Both the position numbers and the translations under genes were made by a program. The notes under the pieces are model-generated. The model ran no database searches and had not been told where the DNA came from. It saw only the letters and a program-made list of their open reading frames with translations. From Leptolyngbya sp. Heron Island J (GTDB taxonomy: Bacteria > Cyanobacteriota > Cyanobacteriia > Phormidesmidales > Phormidesmidaceae), in NCBI RefSeq assembly GCF_000482245.1, contig NZ_AWNH01000115.1, positions 124,001-188,000 on the forward strand: a DNA stretch of 64,000 nt. Reading direction: 5' to 3'. Of the stretch, positions 26,824-35,337 are shown in pieces. Every line of letters starts with the position of its first letter. Position 1 is the stretch's first letter.

Positions 26824-29202
26824 TCAAAAATCACGATAACAATTTAGTCGAGTCATTACTTGTTCTCGAGTCGTACTATCCTGTAGTGCCTGAACAACGG
26901 CCAGTCCCCGATCAAAGGCCCCGATTCTACCATAGGCAATGGCAATCTCTTCATAGAAACTGCCCCGATCTTGGTTGTCGTCAATTGCGAGATCTTCCCG
27001 CACGTAGATTATCTGTGATTCTTCACCAGGAATCGTTTGCGCGATCTCAAATGCACGATCTAAAACTGATGAAACAGACTCTACCTGTCCTATATGAGAA
27101 TATAATTCACCTATGCGTAACAGCTGATTTACACTGACATCAGAAGTAGTGTAGATGCGGTTTAAAAGCCGTGATGCCAGGTTAGGTTGTCCTGCTTTTA
27201 AGTAGAGTTCCGCAATGCGTATTATTTCTTCAGCCTGAATGGTAGATGGAGCACGGGATTCAATAATGTCTAACGCAGTGGCATAGTCTCCTTGATTAAT
27301 TAATCGATCAACTAGCAGTGTTTTCCAGAGAGGATTTTCAGGTTGGACTTCTGCAATTGCATCCATTACCCTCAATGCTACTTGCTCCTCTCCTATCTCA
27401 ATCCACTTCTCGGCAACCATCTGAAATGTAAAGGAATCAAAGGAATCAGCTGAATCGACCGATTGCTGGATCAGGATCAATACCTGGTCTAACAATTTAT
27501 TGGCGGGTTCACTCAAGCCAGCCTGATACTGTTCTACGGCAATGGTATTAATTGCTGCCAAACGATCTGCTGTGTACTCTAAAGTCTCTGCTACCTGAAT
27601 CGCTTGATTAATTGTTGTCGCTGATGCTTCCGATAGACCAGCCTGTTGCTGCTGTAGTCCAATTCTCACCAAGACTCGGGCATACTCAGGTGAGTAGGGA
27701 GATTCTGTCTTCTCTGCCATGGTAAAAGCGGTATCAAAGTTCCCAGCCATAGATTCGGCTACCGCGATCTCACCCCAGACTCGCCGCTTATTGGCCGTAT
27801 AACTCGGGTCAATGCGCTCGGTAACTTTGAGGGCCAAATCAGTTTGCCCCGATTTGGCGGCAGCAACAGCAATTTTGGTGTAGTCCGATATTTGGTTAAA
27901 TGTTATGCCTCTGGCCACCAGGGTTTCAACGGTCGAGAGTGCTAATTCATAATCCTCTAGCTGAATAGCATGTCGAAGAATCGTCTCCCACAGTTCTTGC
28001 TGGGCATAGTCTTGTTCTACCTCAAGCGTCGCTGTCATTGCCTGATGCAACACATCCCTGGCTGCAGTTGTGTTACCCCCATTGGCGTAGTGGTTGAAAA
28101 GATCCATCAGACCATCTGCCCTAATCCGCCCCGGTGGCGCAACTTCTAAGGCTTTGAGGGCAGTGTCAGCCAACCCTGCGTCAAGCATGGTTTGAGTAAA
28201 GCTGGGTCCTGGATAACCGTAGGTTTCAATTGCTGCAATGGTCTGGTCAAAATATAGCTGGGCCTGTTGTTCATCTCCACGGTTGGCTAGATATATACTA
28301 ATCTCTTTCAGAGTTTGAACGGTTGGCTGATCGAGGGTTAACTGCTGGACTAAACTGGCTGTCTGCTCCATCTGTCCTGCCTTGGCGGCTGATAGGGCTG
28401 CTCTGCCGATTACGTTTTCTCGAAAGTAAGGGTATTCAATGGATTGAGCCAGCTGTAGAGCCTGGTCCAGCCTGTTTGCTTGAGTATAAACAATAGCAAT
28501 AGCCTCCAGGGCTCTATCCCGTCTGATTGTGTCTGGATAGTTAACGGTCTCAGCCTGTTGTAATGCCTGGCTGGCAGTTGCGATCGCATCAGCATCTTCT
28601 CCCATGGTCCCATAGGCTTGGGCAATGGCTATCAGAGCGTTGGCTTTAAATTCTGATCCCTGCACGGTAGTCTCAAGCTGCCGGGCCTGGGAAAGCAGCT
28701 CAAGGGCAGCAGCTTGCTCACCAATGGCTGCATAATCTCTGGCGATTGTGGTTAAGGCTCGAATCTTTAAAGCACTGTAGCCATTAGGCATGCCCTGGAC
28801 CACCTGACTGGCTGTTGTGAGCACAGTGCGGACGGCGTCTGTTTCTCCCAGGGCAATCAGCTGATCTACTTCATGGATCAGCCAACCGGTACTGGCACTG
28901 TTTGCCTCAATAAAGTGTTCCAAACTGGTTGCCCTGAAGCCGACATCGAGGGTGCCGGTCATTTCTAAGCTCTTTGTAAGATGTTCGACGGCTGGTTGGA
29001 TGTACCCGTTTTTGAGGGCAGTGCGTCCCCACTCTGCTCGTTCGCTAATGGTTCGTAGGTAAAAGCTGGTCTCATCAATGCACATTTGCTGGGTTTGCGC
29101 TCTGGCTGGTGGTGGAACTAGCCCCAACCAGCCCAGGCTGCCCAAGCAAGCGATAGCCAACCAGCGTTGACCCCACAGTCTAATTTTCCGTCGAGTATCC
29201 AT
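26824..29202 (-). CDS. Exported TPR-repeat protein (~792 aa)
   Basis: A signal peptide (about residues 10-36 of the product from this start, ending ARAQ) leads into an almost continuous array of ~34-residue helical TPR-like repeats, many with ALEIA/ALRVA-type cores (for example IARDYAAIGEQAAALELLSQ). No catalytic domain is present. Such proteins usually scaffold protein complexes. The frame opens 21 bases earlier, but the ATG at 29202 places the basic MDTRRKIRLWGQ segment at the front of the signal peptide. No operon partners. Confidence 0.85.
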   Translation of the reverse strand: MDTRRKIRLWGQRWLAIACLGSLGWLGLVPPPARAQTQQMCIDETSFYLRTISERAEWGRTALKNGYIQPAVEHLTKSLEMTGTLDVGFRATSLEHFIEANSASTGWLIHEVDQLIALGETDAVRTVLTTASQVVQGMPNGYSALKIRALTTIARDYAAIGEQAAALELLSQARQLETTVQGSEFKANALIAIAQAYGTMGEDADAIATASQALQQAETVNYPDTIRRDRALEAIAIVYTQANRLDQALQLAQSIEYPYFRENVIGRAALSAAKAGQMEQTASLVQQLTLDQPTVQTLKEISIYLANRGDEQQAQLYFDQTIAAIETYGYPGPSFTQTMLDAGLADTALKALEVAPPGRIRADGLMDLFNHYANGGNTTAARDVLHQAMTATLEVEQDYAQQELWETILRHAIQLEDYELALSTVETLVARGITFNQISDYTKIAVAAAKSGQTDLALKVTERIDPSYTANKRRVWGEIAVAESMAGNFDTAFTMAEKTESPYSPEYARVLVRIGLQQQQAGLSEASATTINQAIQVAETLEYTADRLAAINTIAVEQYQAGLSEPANKLLDQVLILIQQSVDSADSFDSFTFQMVAEKWIEIGEEQVALRVMDAIAEVQPENPLWKTLLVDRLINQGDYATALDIIESRAPSTIQAEEIIRIAELYLKAGQPNLASRLLNRIYTTSDVSVNQLLRIGELYSHIGQVESVSSVLDRAFEIAQTIPGEESQIIYVREDLAIDDNQDRGSFYEEIAIAYGRIGAFDRGLAVVQALQDSTTREQVMTRLNCYRDF

Positions 29203-29452
29203 GTTTAAACCTCTTTCAGGCAAGTCACTACCCCATCAGCCTGTTAGGGGAGACGCCATTGTCTACAGTCGTTTTGCACGCTGATTGGGTGATGGCGTGT
29301 GTAGTGTCTACATTGGGGCCAAGTGTCTTTTCGAGCGCAGTTGCGTTCTGATTTTATGCTTTGCCCATAGAGGAGACTCTATACGCAGTGGTCAGGGCTT
29401 TGTGGTACTAAACACTCAGCTTTTCTGACCACTGTGCGTTTCTCTAATTTAC

Positions 29453-30181
29453 TTATCCACCGATCGCTAAGTTTGTGGATGCAGGACTCAGTAAATAGTC
29501 TGTTAATGCTGAATGACTGTTTACTTGGATCAACGCCATCGCCGCATGGGGGGCATGGTTGCTATCAACCAACAGGCTTTGGATATCTGGCTCTCTGCTC
29601 CAAGGCTCCAGACGATAGTGCATTGAGTCACCCAATTCTACTGTCCCCTCGTCGGTCAAGGTTAGAACCCTGACTACTAAATTATCTTCATTGTTTTCTA
29701 GGGCACGGGGCGTTACCGCAATGGCGTCCTCTTCCTCCAAGGCTCCAGTAGCGGTTAGATTACCACTGCCAAATAGCTGGGTCCAATAGTGGCCATAGTT
29801 TACTTGGCCAGGATCGTCTTCGAGGGCAAAGTATCCGACTCCCAGCTCCGTATAGTCGGGGTTCAACAAATTCTGACGATGACTGTCACTCCTTATCCAT
29901 TCCCGCACTACTTCTGCGGGTGTATCCTGGCCAGCGGCAATATTCTCCCCCACAGCTCTGGCTGTGTAGCCTTGGGCGGCTGCTCGATCCCATGGGGCAG
30001 AACCATCTGTGCCGATGTGGCTAAAAAAATCCTGCTCAGCCATCAGTTGAGCATAATTTTGAGCCGTGATAGTGAGCTCTTGACTCATCGTCAACGGTGA
30101 TAAACCGTGCTCAGCTCTAAATTCATTGGTTAGACTTAAAACTTCCTGCGCAAATTCAGATGATGTTGAAGTTCGATTCAT
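29453..30181 (-). CDS. CAP/SCP domain protein
   Basis: CAP superfamily (cysteine-rich secretory/antigen 5/PR-1) domain over residues ~10-140: VLSLTNEFRAEHGLSPL, HIGTDGSAPWDRAAAQGYTARAVGENIAAG, SDSHRQNLLNPDYTELGVG and YWTQLFG. The putative metal-site His and Glu residues are kept (SHIG and GENIAAG). The C-terminal ~100 residues are Asp/Glu-rich and unrecognised. No signal peptide is visible, which is unusual for the family. Confidence 0.9.
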   Translation of the reverse strand: MNRTSTSSEFAQEVLSLTNEFRAEHGLSPLTMSQELTITAQNYAQLMAEQDFFSHIGTDGSAPWDRAAAQGYTARAVGENIAAGQDTPAEVVREWIRSDSHRQNLLNPDYTELGVGYFALEDDPGQVNYGHYWTQLFGSGNLTATGALEEEDAIAVTPRALENNEDNLVVRVLTLTDEGTVELGDSMHYRLEPWSREPDIQSLLVDSNHAPHAAMALIQVNSHSALTDYLLSPASTNLAIGG

Positions 30182-30594
30182 CAGTGCGTTTTTTTAGTGC
30201 ATTTTCTTTTAGAAATCGGCTGCACCCTTTGATACCGATGATTGACGGTACGGTAGATTAATTCCGTGGCCACAAAATAGCCTAGAGTAGAGTGCCCAGC
30301 TCAAAGCTCATATTCATACCGCCCGCCTGATTGTCACACCACTCTTTAGCTGGCTTTATCAGTGCATCAGAGACGACTGCTGACGGGAAAACAAGATTTA
30401 TACACTGGCGATATGCTTGCTCTTCAGGGGATGTGAGTGCCGCCAGGCCCAATAATTTGAGGCATCCTACCCATGTGTTACGGACGATAGTCAGTTTGTG
30501 GATTGGTCCATTGTGATGGCCGGTATGTTTTAAGTTGCCACGTTTAGACGAACGCGTAAAAATAAAAAGATAACTTTGCAATGATTGAGCTATT
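30182..30594. other. 413-bp intergenic region, one doubtful minus-strand frame
   Basis: A 99-codon minus-strand frame (30282-30581) lacks a convincing ribosome site. Its second half (LGLAALTSPEEQAYRQCINL) is somewhat protein-like, its first half is not. It may be the remnant of a gene. Otherwise the region holds the divergent promoters of the CAP gene and the hydroxylase gene. Confidence 0.3.
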
Positions 30595-31839
30595 TTGAAC
30601 GCTTCTACCGCTAGCTATCTGAACGAAACTCCCATTCAGCAACAGCGAATTTCTCACACAGACGTTGCGATTGTGGGAGCTGGTGTGGTGGGTTTGACCC
30701 TGGCCTGTGCTTTGCGTAACAGTGGTCTGACTGTGACGATTGTTGAGGTCAACAGTCGGGCAAAGACTATAGCTCGCGATCGCGCCTATGCGTTTTCTCT
30801 GATGTCGGCGCGTATTTTCCAGCAGCTGGGGCTCTGGGAACAGGTGGGGCCTTACATTACCCATTTTCAGCGCGTACGCATGTCTGATGCAGACTATGGT
30901 AAAACCGTTAACTTTTATCCAACCGATAGCCCTGCTGCCGCTGTTTGTTATGGTGCAGAGCATCACGTGTTACTCGGGGCGCTCCAGGGACTCGCTACGA
31001 ATATCCATCGGCTTACTCTCTATTACGAAACCACTCTGGTGGATGTACAGGCCACATCAACAGGCACACAGCTGACCCTGGAGCGTGACGGTCAGCGGCA
31101 GATATTACATACCCGGCTATTGGTGGGTGCTGACGGAGCCCGATCTACAATCCGGGACTATGCTGGCATTCAAACCTCAGGCTGGGCTTACTGGCAATCG
31201 TGCATTACGACAGTGCTAGCCCCAGCGAGATCGCACCAAAACACCGCTTATGAAAGATTTTGGCCCAGTGGTCCCTTTGCTATTTTGCCGCTTCCAGGTA
31301 ATCGCTGTCAGGTCGTGTGGACGGCTCCCCATGAAGAAGCTAAGGCTTTGCTAGCTCTCCCCGAGCATGAGTTTATGGCAGAACTCCGCCGCCGGTATGG
31401 CAACGACATGGGTGAGTTGCAGATGCTGAGACCGCCGATGATGTTTCCGGTAAGGCTGATGCAGAGCCATCGCTATGTCCAGCCTGGTATTGCCCTGGTG
31501 GGTGATGCGGCCCACTGCTGCCACCCGGTGGGTGGTCAGGGCCTCAATATGGGCATTCGGGATGCAGCTGCCCTGGCAAAAATTTTGCAGACGGCCCACA
31601 CTCGCAGAGAATCCATTGGCGACATACGTGTACTTAAGCGTTACGAACGCTGGCGACGGACTGAAAACTGGCTGATTTTAGCCATGACCGACTTGCTAAA
31701 TCGGGTTTTTTCCAATCGTCTGCTACCGCTTGTGTGGTTACGTCGTACAGGCTTGTGGCTAATTGAACATACGATCCCCCTTAAGCGGATGATTTTACGG
31801 GTGATGACCGGCTTTTTTGGGCGACAACCCATCGTCTAG
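30595..31839 (+). CDS. FAD-dependent hydroxylase, UbiH/UbiF/COQ6 family
   Basis: Aromatic-ring monooxygenase of the quinone-biosynthesis class, in cyanobacteria probably acting on plastoquinone precursors (family knowledge, not proved here). FAD motifs: DVAIVGAGVVGLTLACAL (GxGxxG, about residues 24-41), LVGADGARSTIRDY (about 178-191) and ALVGDAAHCCHPVGGQGLNMG (about 300-320). 414 aa. No ATG is available: the frame follows an in-frame TGA at 30586, and TTG at 30595 is the best start. Confidence 0.9.
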   Translation: MNASTASYLNETPIQQQRISHTDVAIVGAGVVGLTLACALRNSGLTVTIVEVNSRAKTIARDRAYAFSLMSARIFQQLGLWEQVGPYITHFQRVRMSDADYGKTVNFYPTDSPAAAVCYGAEHHVLLGALQGLATNIHRLTLYYETTLVDVQATSTGTQLTLERDGQRQILHTRLLVGADGARSTIRDYAGIQTSGWAYWQSCITTVLAPARSHQNTAYERFWPSGPFAILPLPGNRCQVVWTAPHEEAKALLALPEHEFMAELRRRYGNDMGELQMLRPPMMFPVRLMQSHRYVQPGIALVGDAAHCCHPVGGQGLNMGIRDAAALAKILQTAHTRRESIGDIRVLKRYERWRRTENWLILAMTDLLNRVFSNRLLPLVWLRRTGLWLIEHTIPLKRMILRVMTGFFGRQPIV

Positions 31840-32129
31840 CCCTGGGGAGTCCATCCCTGATTAAGTGACTGAGGATGGATGTCTCCATCGTAACTATGTT
31901 GGTTTTGCCGTAGTCTAGAACGCCTATTCCGCTTTTTGGCGTAGACGTTTACTAGGATTGCTGATGGTCTTGTGTGCGCGATTTTTTTATTCTTCTAATA
32001 AGGGTGTTGAAAACAACAGTGTGAGTTAGCTAGCTCATCTTTGGCCACAGATGGACATCATTAAAGCTGCTGACTTGCTCGGTCTGAATCTACACATTAA
32101 CTGCCACACCTGTTTAAGAGCGTCACATC

Positions 32130-32402
32130 ATGCAGTCTTTGTCTCTACCCACTCCTGTTCAGCCTCAGTCCAACAGTTATCCAATGCCAACGGTTAAAGC
32201 CGCGAATATGCAGCGAATGGGGGCTCGCTGTTGGCAACGTTTGGTAAACCAAGGAGTGCCCTTTAAAGATGCTAGAGAGCTGGCGATCGCAATTATTCAT
32301 TTTATTTATTTAGACAGCAGCCCATCACCAACTCAGAAGTATTTGATTAGTCAATACCATGAGCATATCTGTGCTGCCCGCCTGTCCTCGCTGCAGCTTT
32401 AG
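32130..32402 (+). CDS. Small protein, first of a tandem paralogous pair (90 aa)
   Basis: Family not recognised. Residues ~28-88 match the gene at 32732-33013 along their length: RMGARCWQRLVNQGVP versus RLGARYWCQLMRVGVP, then AIAIIHFIYLD versus AIAVVRYSHLD, and LISQYHEHICAARL versus LIGRYCQHLCAVGL. The N-terminus is polar and Pro/Ser-rich. No membrane helix. A terminator begins at its stop codon, so it is transcribed separately from the second copy. Confidence 0.7.
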   Translation: MQSLSLPTPVQPQSNSYPMPTVKAANMQRMGARCWQRLVNQGVPFKDARELAIAIIHFIYLDSSPSPTQKYLISQYHEHICAARLSSLQL

Positions 32403-32424
32403 GCAGGAAATCCTACCTTTTTTT
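32401..32424 (+). terminator. Intrinsic terminator overlapping the stop of the first paralogue
   Basis: AGGCAGGA pairs with TCCTACCT (32401-32418, one mismatch), then a run of seven T to 32424. The hairpin begins within the TAG stop codon. Confidence 0.8.
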
Positions 32425-32731
32425 CAAAGGTTTTAGGCATAAATTGATGAAGTGCACATCGCAGGTGTGATCAAACAAACAAAGGAGTAGGGAGCAAATC
32501 ACACCTAATCCCTCATAACTTGAATACAGTTGAAATAGTCTCCTCACTGTCTGTAGAGACTTTACATAGGGTCAGCATATTCACCAAGGGGATTGATGGT
32601 TTTACTAATGCAGTTGTTTTTGTAAACTGCTGTTCTTGGGTCGAACATCGTCATCAACAGATTGGCCATGTTCGATAAGATTTGTTGCTTCCTGAGTCAC
32701 ATTAACCCGCTTATATGGAGGGGGGATTACT
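32425..32731. other. Intergenic region between the paired small genes
   Basis: It contains AGGTGTGAT (32463-32471) and ATCACACCT (32498-32506), a 9-bp inverted repeat that encloses AAAGGAG, a ribosome-site-like stretch. No start codon follows close enough to make a gene. The rest shows nothing beyond the likely promoter of the second paralogue. Confidence 0.4.
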
Positions 32732-33013
32732 ATGCAGTCATCCGCAACTGTTTTGCTAGAGAGAAACCCATCATCAACTCCTAGGAAAATCTCCAAAAGA
32801 GAAAAGCTTAAGCGCCTTGGTGCCAGGTATTGGTGTCAGCTTATGAGAGTTGGGGTACCCCAGGATCATGCTAAAGAAATCGCGATCGCAGTCGTTCGCT
32901 ATAGCCATCTCGACTGTCGTCCATCCGGTAAAGAAAAGCGCCTGATTGGCCGCTACTGTCAGCATCTCTGTGCTGTTGGGCTATGGCGTTTAGAACTGTT
33001 GCTGGGTGGCTAG
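32732..33013 (+). CDS. Small protein, second of a tandem paralogous pair (93 aa)
   Basis: Paralogue of the gene at 32130-32402, with the same core (GARYW, GVP, AIAVVRYSHLD, LIGRYCQHLCA) and a more basic N-terminus (PRKISKREKLKRLGARY). A strong GGAGGGGGG site lies about 8 bases before the ATG. Both products begin MQS. The mixed basic and hydrophobic helices suggest a small regulatory or nucleic-acid-binding protein, which is only a guess. Followed by a very long hairpin. Confidence 0.7.
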   Translation: MQSSATVLLERNPSSTPRKISKREKLKRLGARYWCQLMRVGVPQDHAKEIAIAVVRYSHLDCRPSGKEKRLIGRYCQHLCAVGLWRLELLLGG

Positions 33014-33017
33014 AATG

Positions 33018-33065
33018 TTGATTTTTGTGGGAGGTATTGTATACAATGCCCCCCACAAAAATCAA
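33018..33065. terminator. 48-base near-perfect hairpin after the second paralogue
   Basis: 24-nt arms centred on GTATAC, with one mismatch and one G-U pair. The outer part TTGATTTTTGTGGG pairs with CCCACAAAAATCAA. It starts 4 bases after the paralogue stop and lies 43 bases before the convergent glutaredoxin stop, so it may terminate both. On the minus strand it ends in CACAAAAATC, so a T-run is present in one arm on each strand. Confidence 0.6.
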
Positions 33066-33107
33066 AGACGTTCCAGGGAACGTTCCTGCAAATGTTGTTA
33101 CTAATTG

Positions 33108-33374
33108 TTACGCTGATACCGCTAGCAGCTCATCCAGTTTCTGACTAGCATCCAGCGCATGCAGCGCGTCACAGCCACCAACATGTTCATCATTAATAAA
33201 AATTTGGGGGACGGACCGTTTACCATCGGAGCCGCGGGCAGCCATAGCATCCCGTGCATCCTCGTCGCCATCAATCACGAGCTCGGTATATTCAACACCC
33301 TTGCTGTCCAACAGTCGTTTGGCACGAATACAGAAGGGACAGGTCGTCCAAGTGTAGATTTCAACCTTTGCCAT
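33108..33374 (-). CDS. grxC: Glutaredoxin 3
   Basis: 88-aa thiol oxidoreductase using glutathione. Active site TTCPFCIRAK (CPFC), then KRSVPQIFINDEHVGGCDAL with the cis-proline and the glutathione-binding GGCD. Cytoplasmic. The start is preceded by a short AT-rich leader; next to the corrinoid adenosyltransferase-like gene on the same strand, but 71 bp apart. Confidence 0.97.
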   Translation of the reverse strand: MAKVEIYTWTTCPFCIRAKRLLDSKGVEYTELVIDGDEDARDAMAARGSDGKRSVPQIFINDEHVGGCDALHALDASQKLDELLAVSA

Positions 33375-33445
33375 TATGTTTAGAGACCTAAAGTAAAACT
33401 GCTGGTGCGATCCTAACGCATCTATATGGCAGAAAGTGGCCAGGA

Positions 33446-34579
33446 TTAAAAGTCTACGCCGCGCTTTAGCTCTACACCGCGTTCAGCATAGTGTTTATGG
33501 TTAAAAACTTCCGAATGGGCGCTGGCCAGTTGGAAATATGCCGGGGGATTTTTGCAGCGTCCAGTAATGATCACTTCTGTATCCTTGGGCTTCCGCAATA
33601 GCGCCTGCACAATCGGTTCTTCTGGCAGCAGCTCCAGATCGACAGTGGGGTTAAGCTCATCAAGAATAATCGTTTTATATAGCCCGGACGCAATCGCCGT
33701 ACGAGCGATCTCCCAGCCGCGCTCAGCTTCAACATAGTCAATGGTTTGCTGTTGCCCTCGCCAGACAATGGCATCGCGACCGCAGCGTTGATGGTCTACC
33801 AGGTTAGGATAGCTCTGTCGCAGAGCTGCAATGGCTGAGTCTTCGGTATAGCCCTTACCGCCCTTGAGCCACTGAATGATCATGACCCGATGAGACTTGT
33901 CTTGGCTGATGCCGATGCCGATGGCTTGGAGCGCTTTACCCAGGGCGCTGGTGGATTTACCCTTACCGTCTCCTGTGTAAATTTCAATGCCGCTCAATCC
34001 TGGAATTTCGGAGGTGGCATAATGCTGGGGTTTCATCTCCGAGTGCAAGTCGGCCACCTCTAGCAAGGCGGTGGGGGCACTACGCCCGGTGGCAATGATT
34101 TCTAGGTAGTCGGGTTTACGGCGCAGGGTACGGACCACGTCGTCAATGTCCAGTAGGCCCAAATCAAGCACCGGGTTTAACTCGTCTAGCACCACTACGG
34201 AATAGAGGCCAGATGCGATCGCACCTTTAGCCACATCCCACCCTCGCTGAGCTTCTTGTTTATCAAATTTGGTGATTTCATTGGCCCCAAAATACTCGGC
34301 TCGGCCTGTGCGCACCTGGTCAATCAGGTGGGGAAAGCCGCGCTGCAGTGCTTCAATCGCCGCATCTTCGTCATAGGTGCGCCCTGGTCCCTTCAGAAAC
34401 CGCAGCAGTAGCACCCGACTTTCCAGAAAGTTTTGGATACCTAACCCGATGGAGCGCAGCACCACCCCTAGCGCTACCTGGGATTTTCCCTTACCCTCAC
34501 CGTCGTATACATGAATTTGCCCCACCATACGTTCTGATGTTTTTTGAGCGGTACGAATACCGATGCCGGAACGAACCAT
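33446..34579 (-). CDS. Tandem-duplicated CobO/BtuR-like corrinoid adenosyltransferase
   Basis: Two CobO-type domains in one 377-aa chain, each with its own P-loop (GEGKGKSQ at 27-34 and GDGKGKST at 203-210), a YDEDAAIEAL or YTEDSAIAAL helix, and VLDELNP or ILDELNP. Single-domain CobO (~200 aa) adds the adenosyl group to cob(I)yrinate in B12 synthesis. In the first repeat the usual Thr after KS is Gln, so it may bind nucleotide differently. The frame starts at 34579; a start at residue 18 (MVGQIHVYDGEG) is also possible. Confidence 0.85.
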   Translation of the reverse strand: MVRSGIGIRTAQKTSERMVGQIHVYDGEGKGKSQVALGVVLRSIGLGIQNFLESRVLLLRFLKGPGRTYDEDAAIEALQRGFPHLIDQVRTGRAEYFGANEITKFDKQEAQRGWDVAKGAIASGLYSVVVLDELNPVLDLGLLDIDDVVRTLRRKPDYLEIIATGRSAPTALLEVADLHSEMKPQHYATSEIPGLSGIEIYTGDGKGKSTSALGKALQAIGIGISQDKSHRVMIIQWLKGGKGYTEDSAIAALRQSYPNLVDHQRCGRDAIVWRGQQQTIDYVEAERGWEIARTAIASGLYKTIILDELNPTVDLELLPEEPIVQALLRKPKDTEVIITGRCKNPPAYFQLASAHSEVFNHKHYAERGVELKRGVDF

Positions 34580-34627
34580 GGGAGGGTTTGGGGTATAGGT
34601 GGACCGTGTTTAATTGTAGCGTTAGGC

Positions 34628-34667
34628 ATCTCCGTAGGGATGGTCCGTGGAATGTCCCTACGGAGAT
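34628..34667. repeat. Palindromic intergenic repeat
   Basis: 13-nt arms, ATCTCCGTAGGGA (34628-34640) and TCCCTACGGAGAT (34655-34667), around a degenerate GGTCCGTGGAATG core. Its core resembles the TTCCATGGAA centre of the 908-943 palindrome. Confidence 0.65.
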
Positions 34668-34767
34668 ATCCCAAAATCGCCAAAATTAAATACGGCATTC
34701 ATAGTATTTAGATGTTCTTCTTTCCAAATTAGGTATACCCTAATGTCTGAGATTCTCGGACAGGCCT

Positions 34768-35337
34768 ATGGGCGAACTTGAACCGGTGTTTCCGCTCAAA
34801 GCGGTAATCTTTCAACTTTTATTTTTATTGGTTGCCATTGCCTTAGAAGCTATGGTGCTACGTCAGAGGCTGCGTCTTGGCTATAGACCTAGCATTCGCT
34901 ACGCGGCGGCTGTTAACCTGCTGGCGGTGGTGGTGGGCTGGTTTGCCTTCTTGGCCATCGAGCCGTTATTTGAACCTCGCCTGCAGGCCCAGGTGATTAG
35001 CTATGTGCTGTTTGATAATTTGATCAACAATAGCCTCAAACCTCAAATGGGATGGATCATTTTAGTGATCGGGCTGGTTGCTTTTTTTATGACCCTGATT
35101 ATCAAGCTCAAAGGCCTGGAACTAATTATGAGAGCCCTGGGTACCTGGAATTTGCCGGATAAGCCGAAGGATTTAAGCCGGAAAGAACGCTATAGCCGCT
35201 CTCGGACCGGCACCACACTATATAAAGAAGCGGCGTCCCAATTTGCGATCGCAGTACTGCAGGCCAATGCGCTGAGCTTTAGTGCCATCCTGCTGCTGTT
35301 GATAATGCGGTCTTACATTCTCGGGAGTGTCGCATGA
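34768..35337 (+). CDS. fraC: Filament integrity protein FraC
   Basis: Membrane protein needed for filament integrity and cell-to-cell molecular transfer in filamentous cyanobacteria, located at septa (known from Anabaena). 189 aa with about four hydrophobic segments (about residues 10-30, 45-65, 90-113 and 165-185). The loop FDNLINNSLKPQMGWI and the basic stretch DLSRKERYSRSRTGTTLYKEAA are FraC-like. It overlaps fraD by ATGA, and fraE follows, which is the Anabaena gene order and makes the call firm. Confidence 0.9.
   Translation: MGELEPVFPLKAVIFQLLFLLVAIALEAMVLRQRLRLGYRPSIRYAAAVNLLAVVVGWFAFLAIEPLFEPRLQAQVISYVLFDNLINNSLKPQMGWIILVIGLVAFFMTLIIKLKGLELIMRALGTWNLPDKPKDLSRKERYSRSRTGTTLYKEAASQFAIAVLQANALSFSAILLLLIMRSYILGSVA

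Noticed and set aside
30282-30581. 99-codon minus-strand frame before the UbiH-type gene
   Set aside because: No ribosome site and only its second half looks protein-like; kept as a remark in the intergenic entry, not as a gene.
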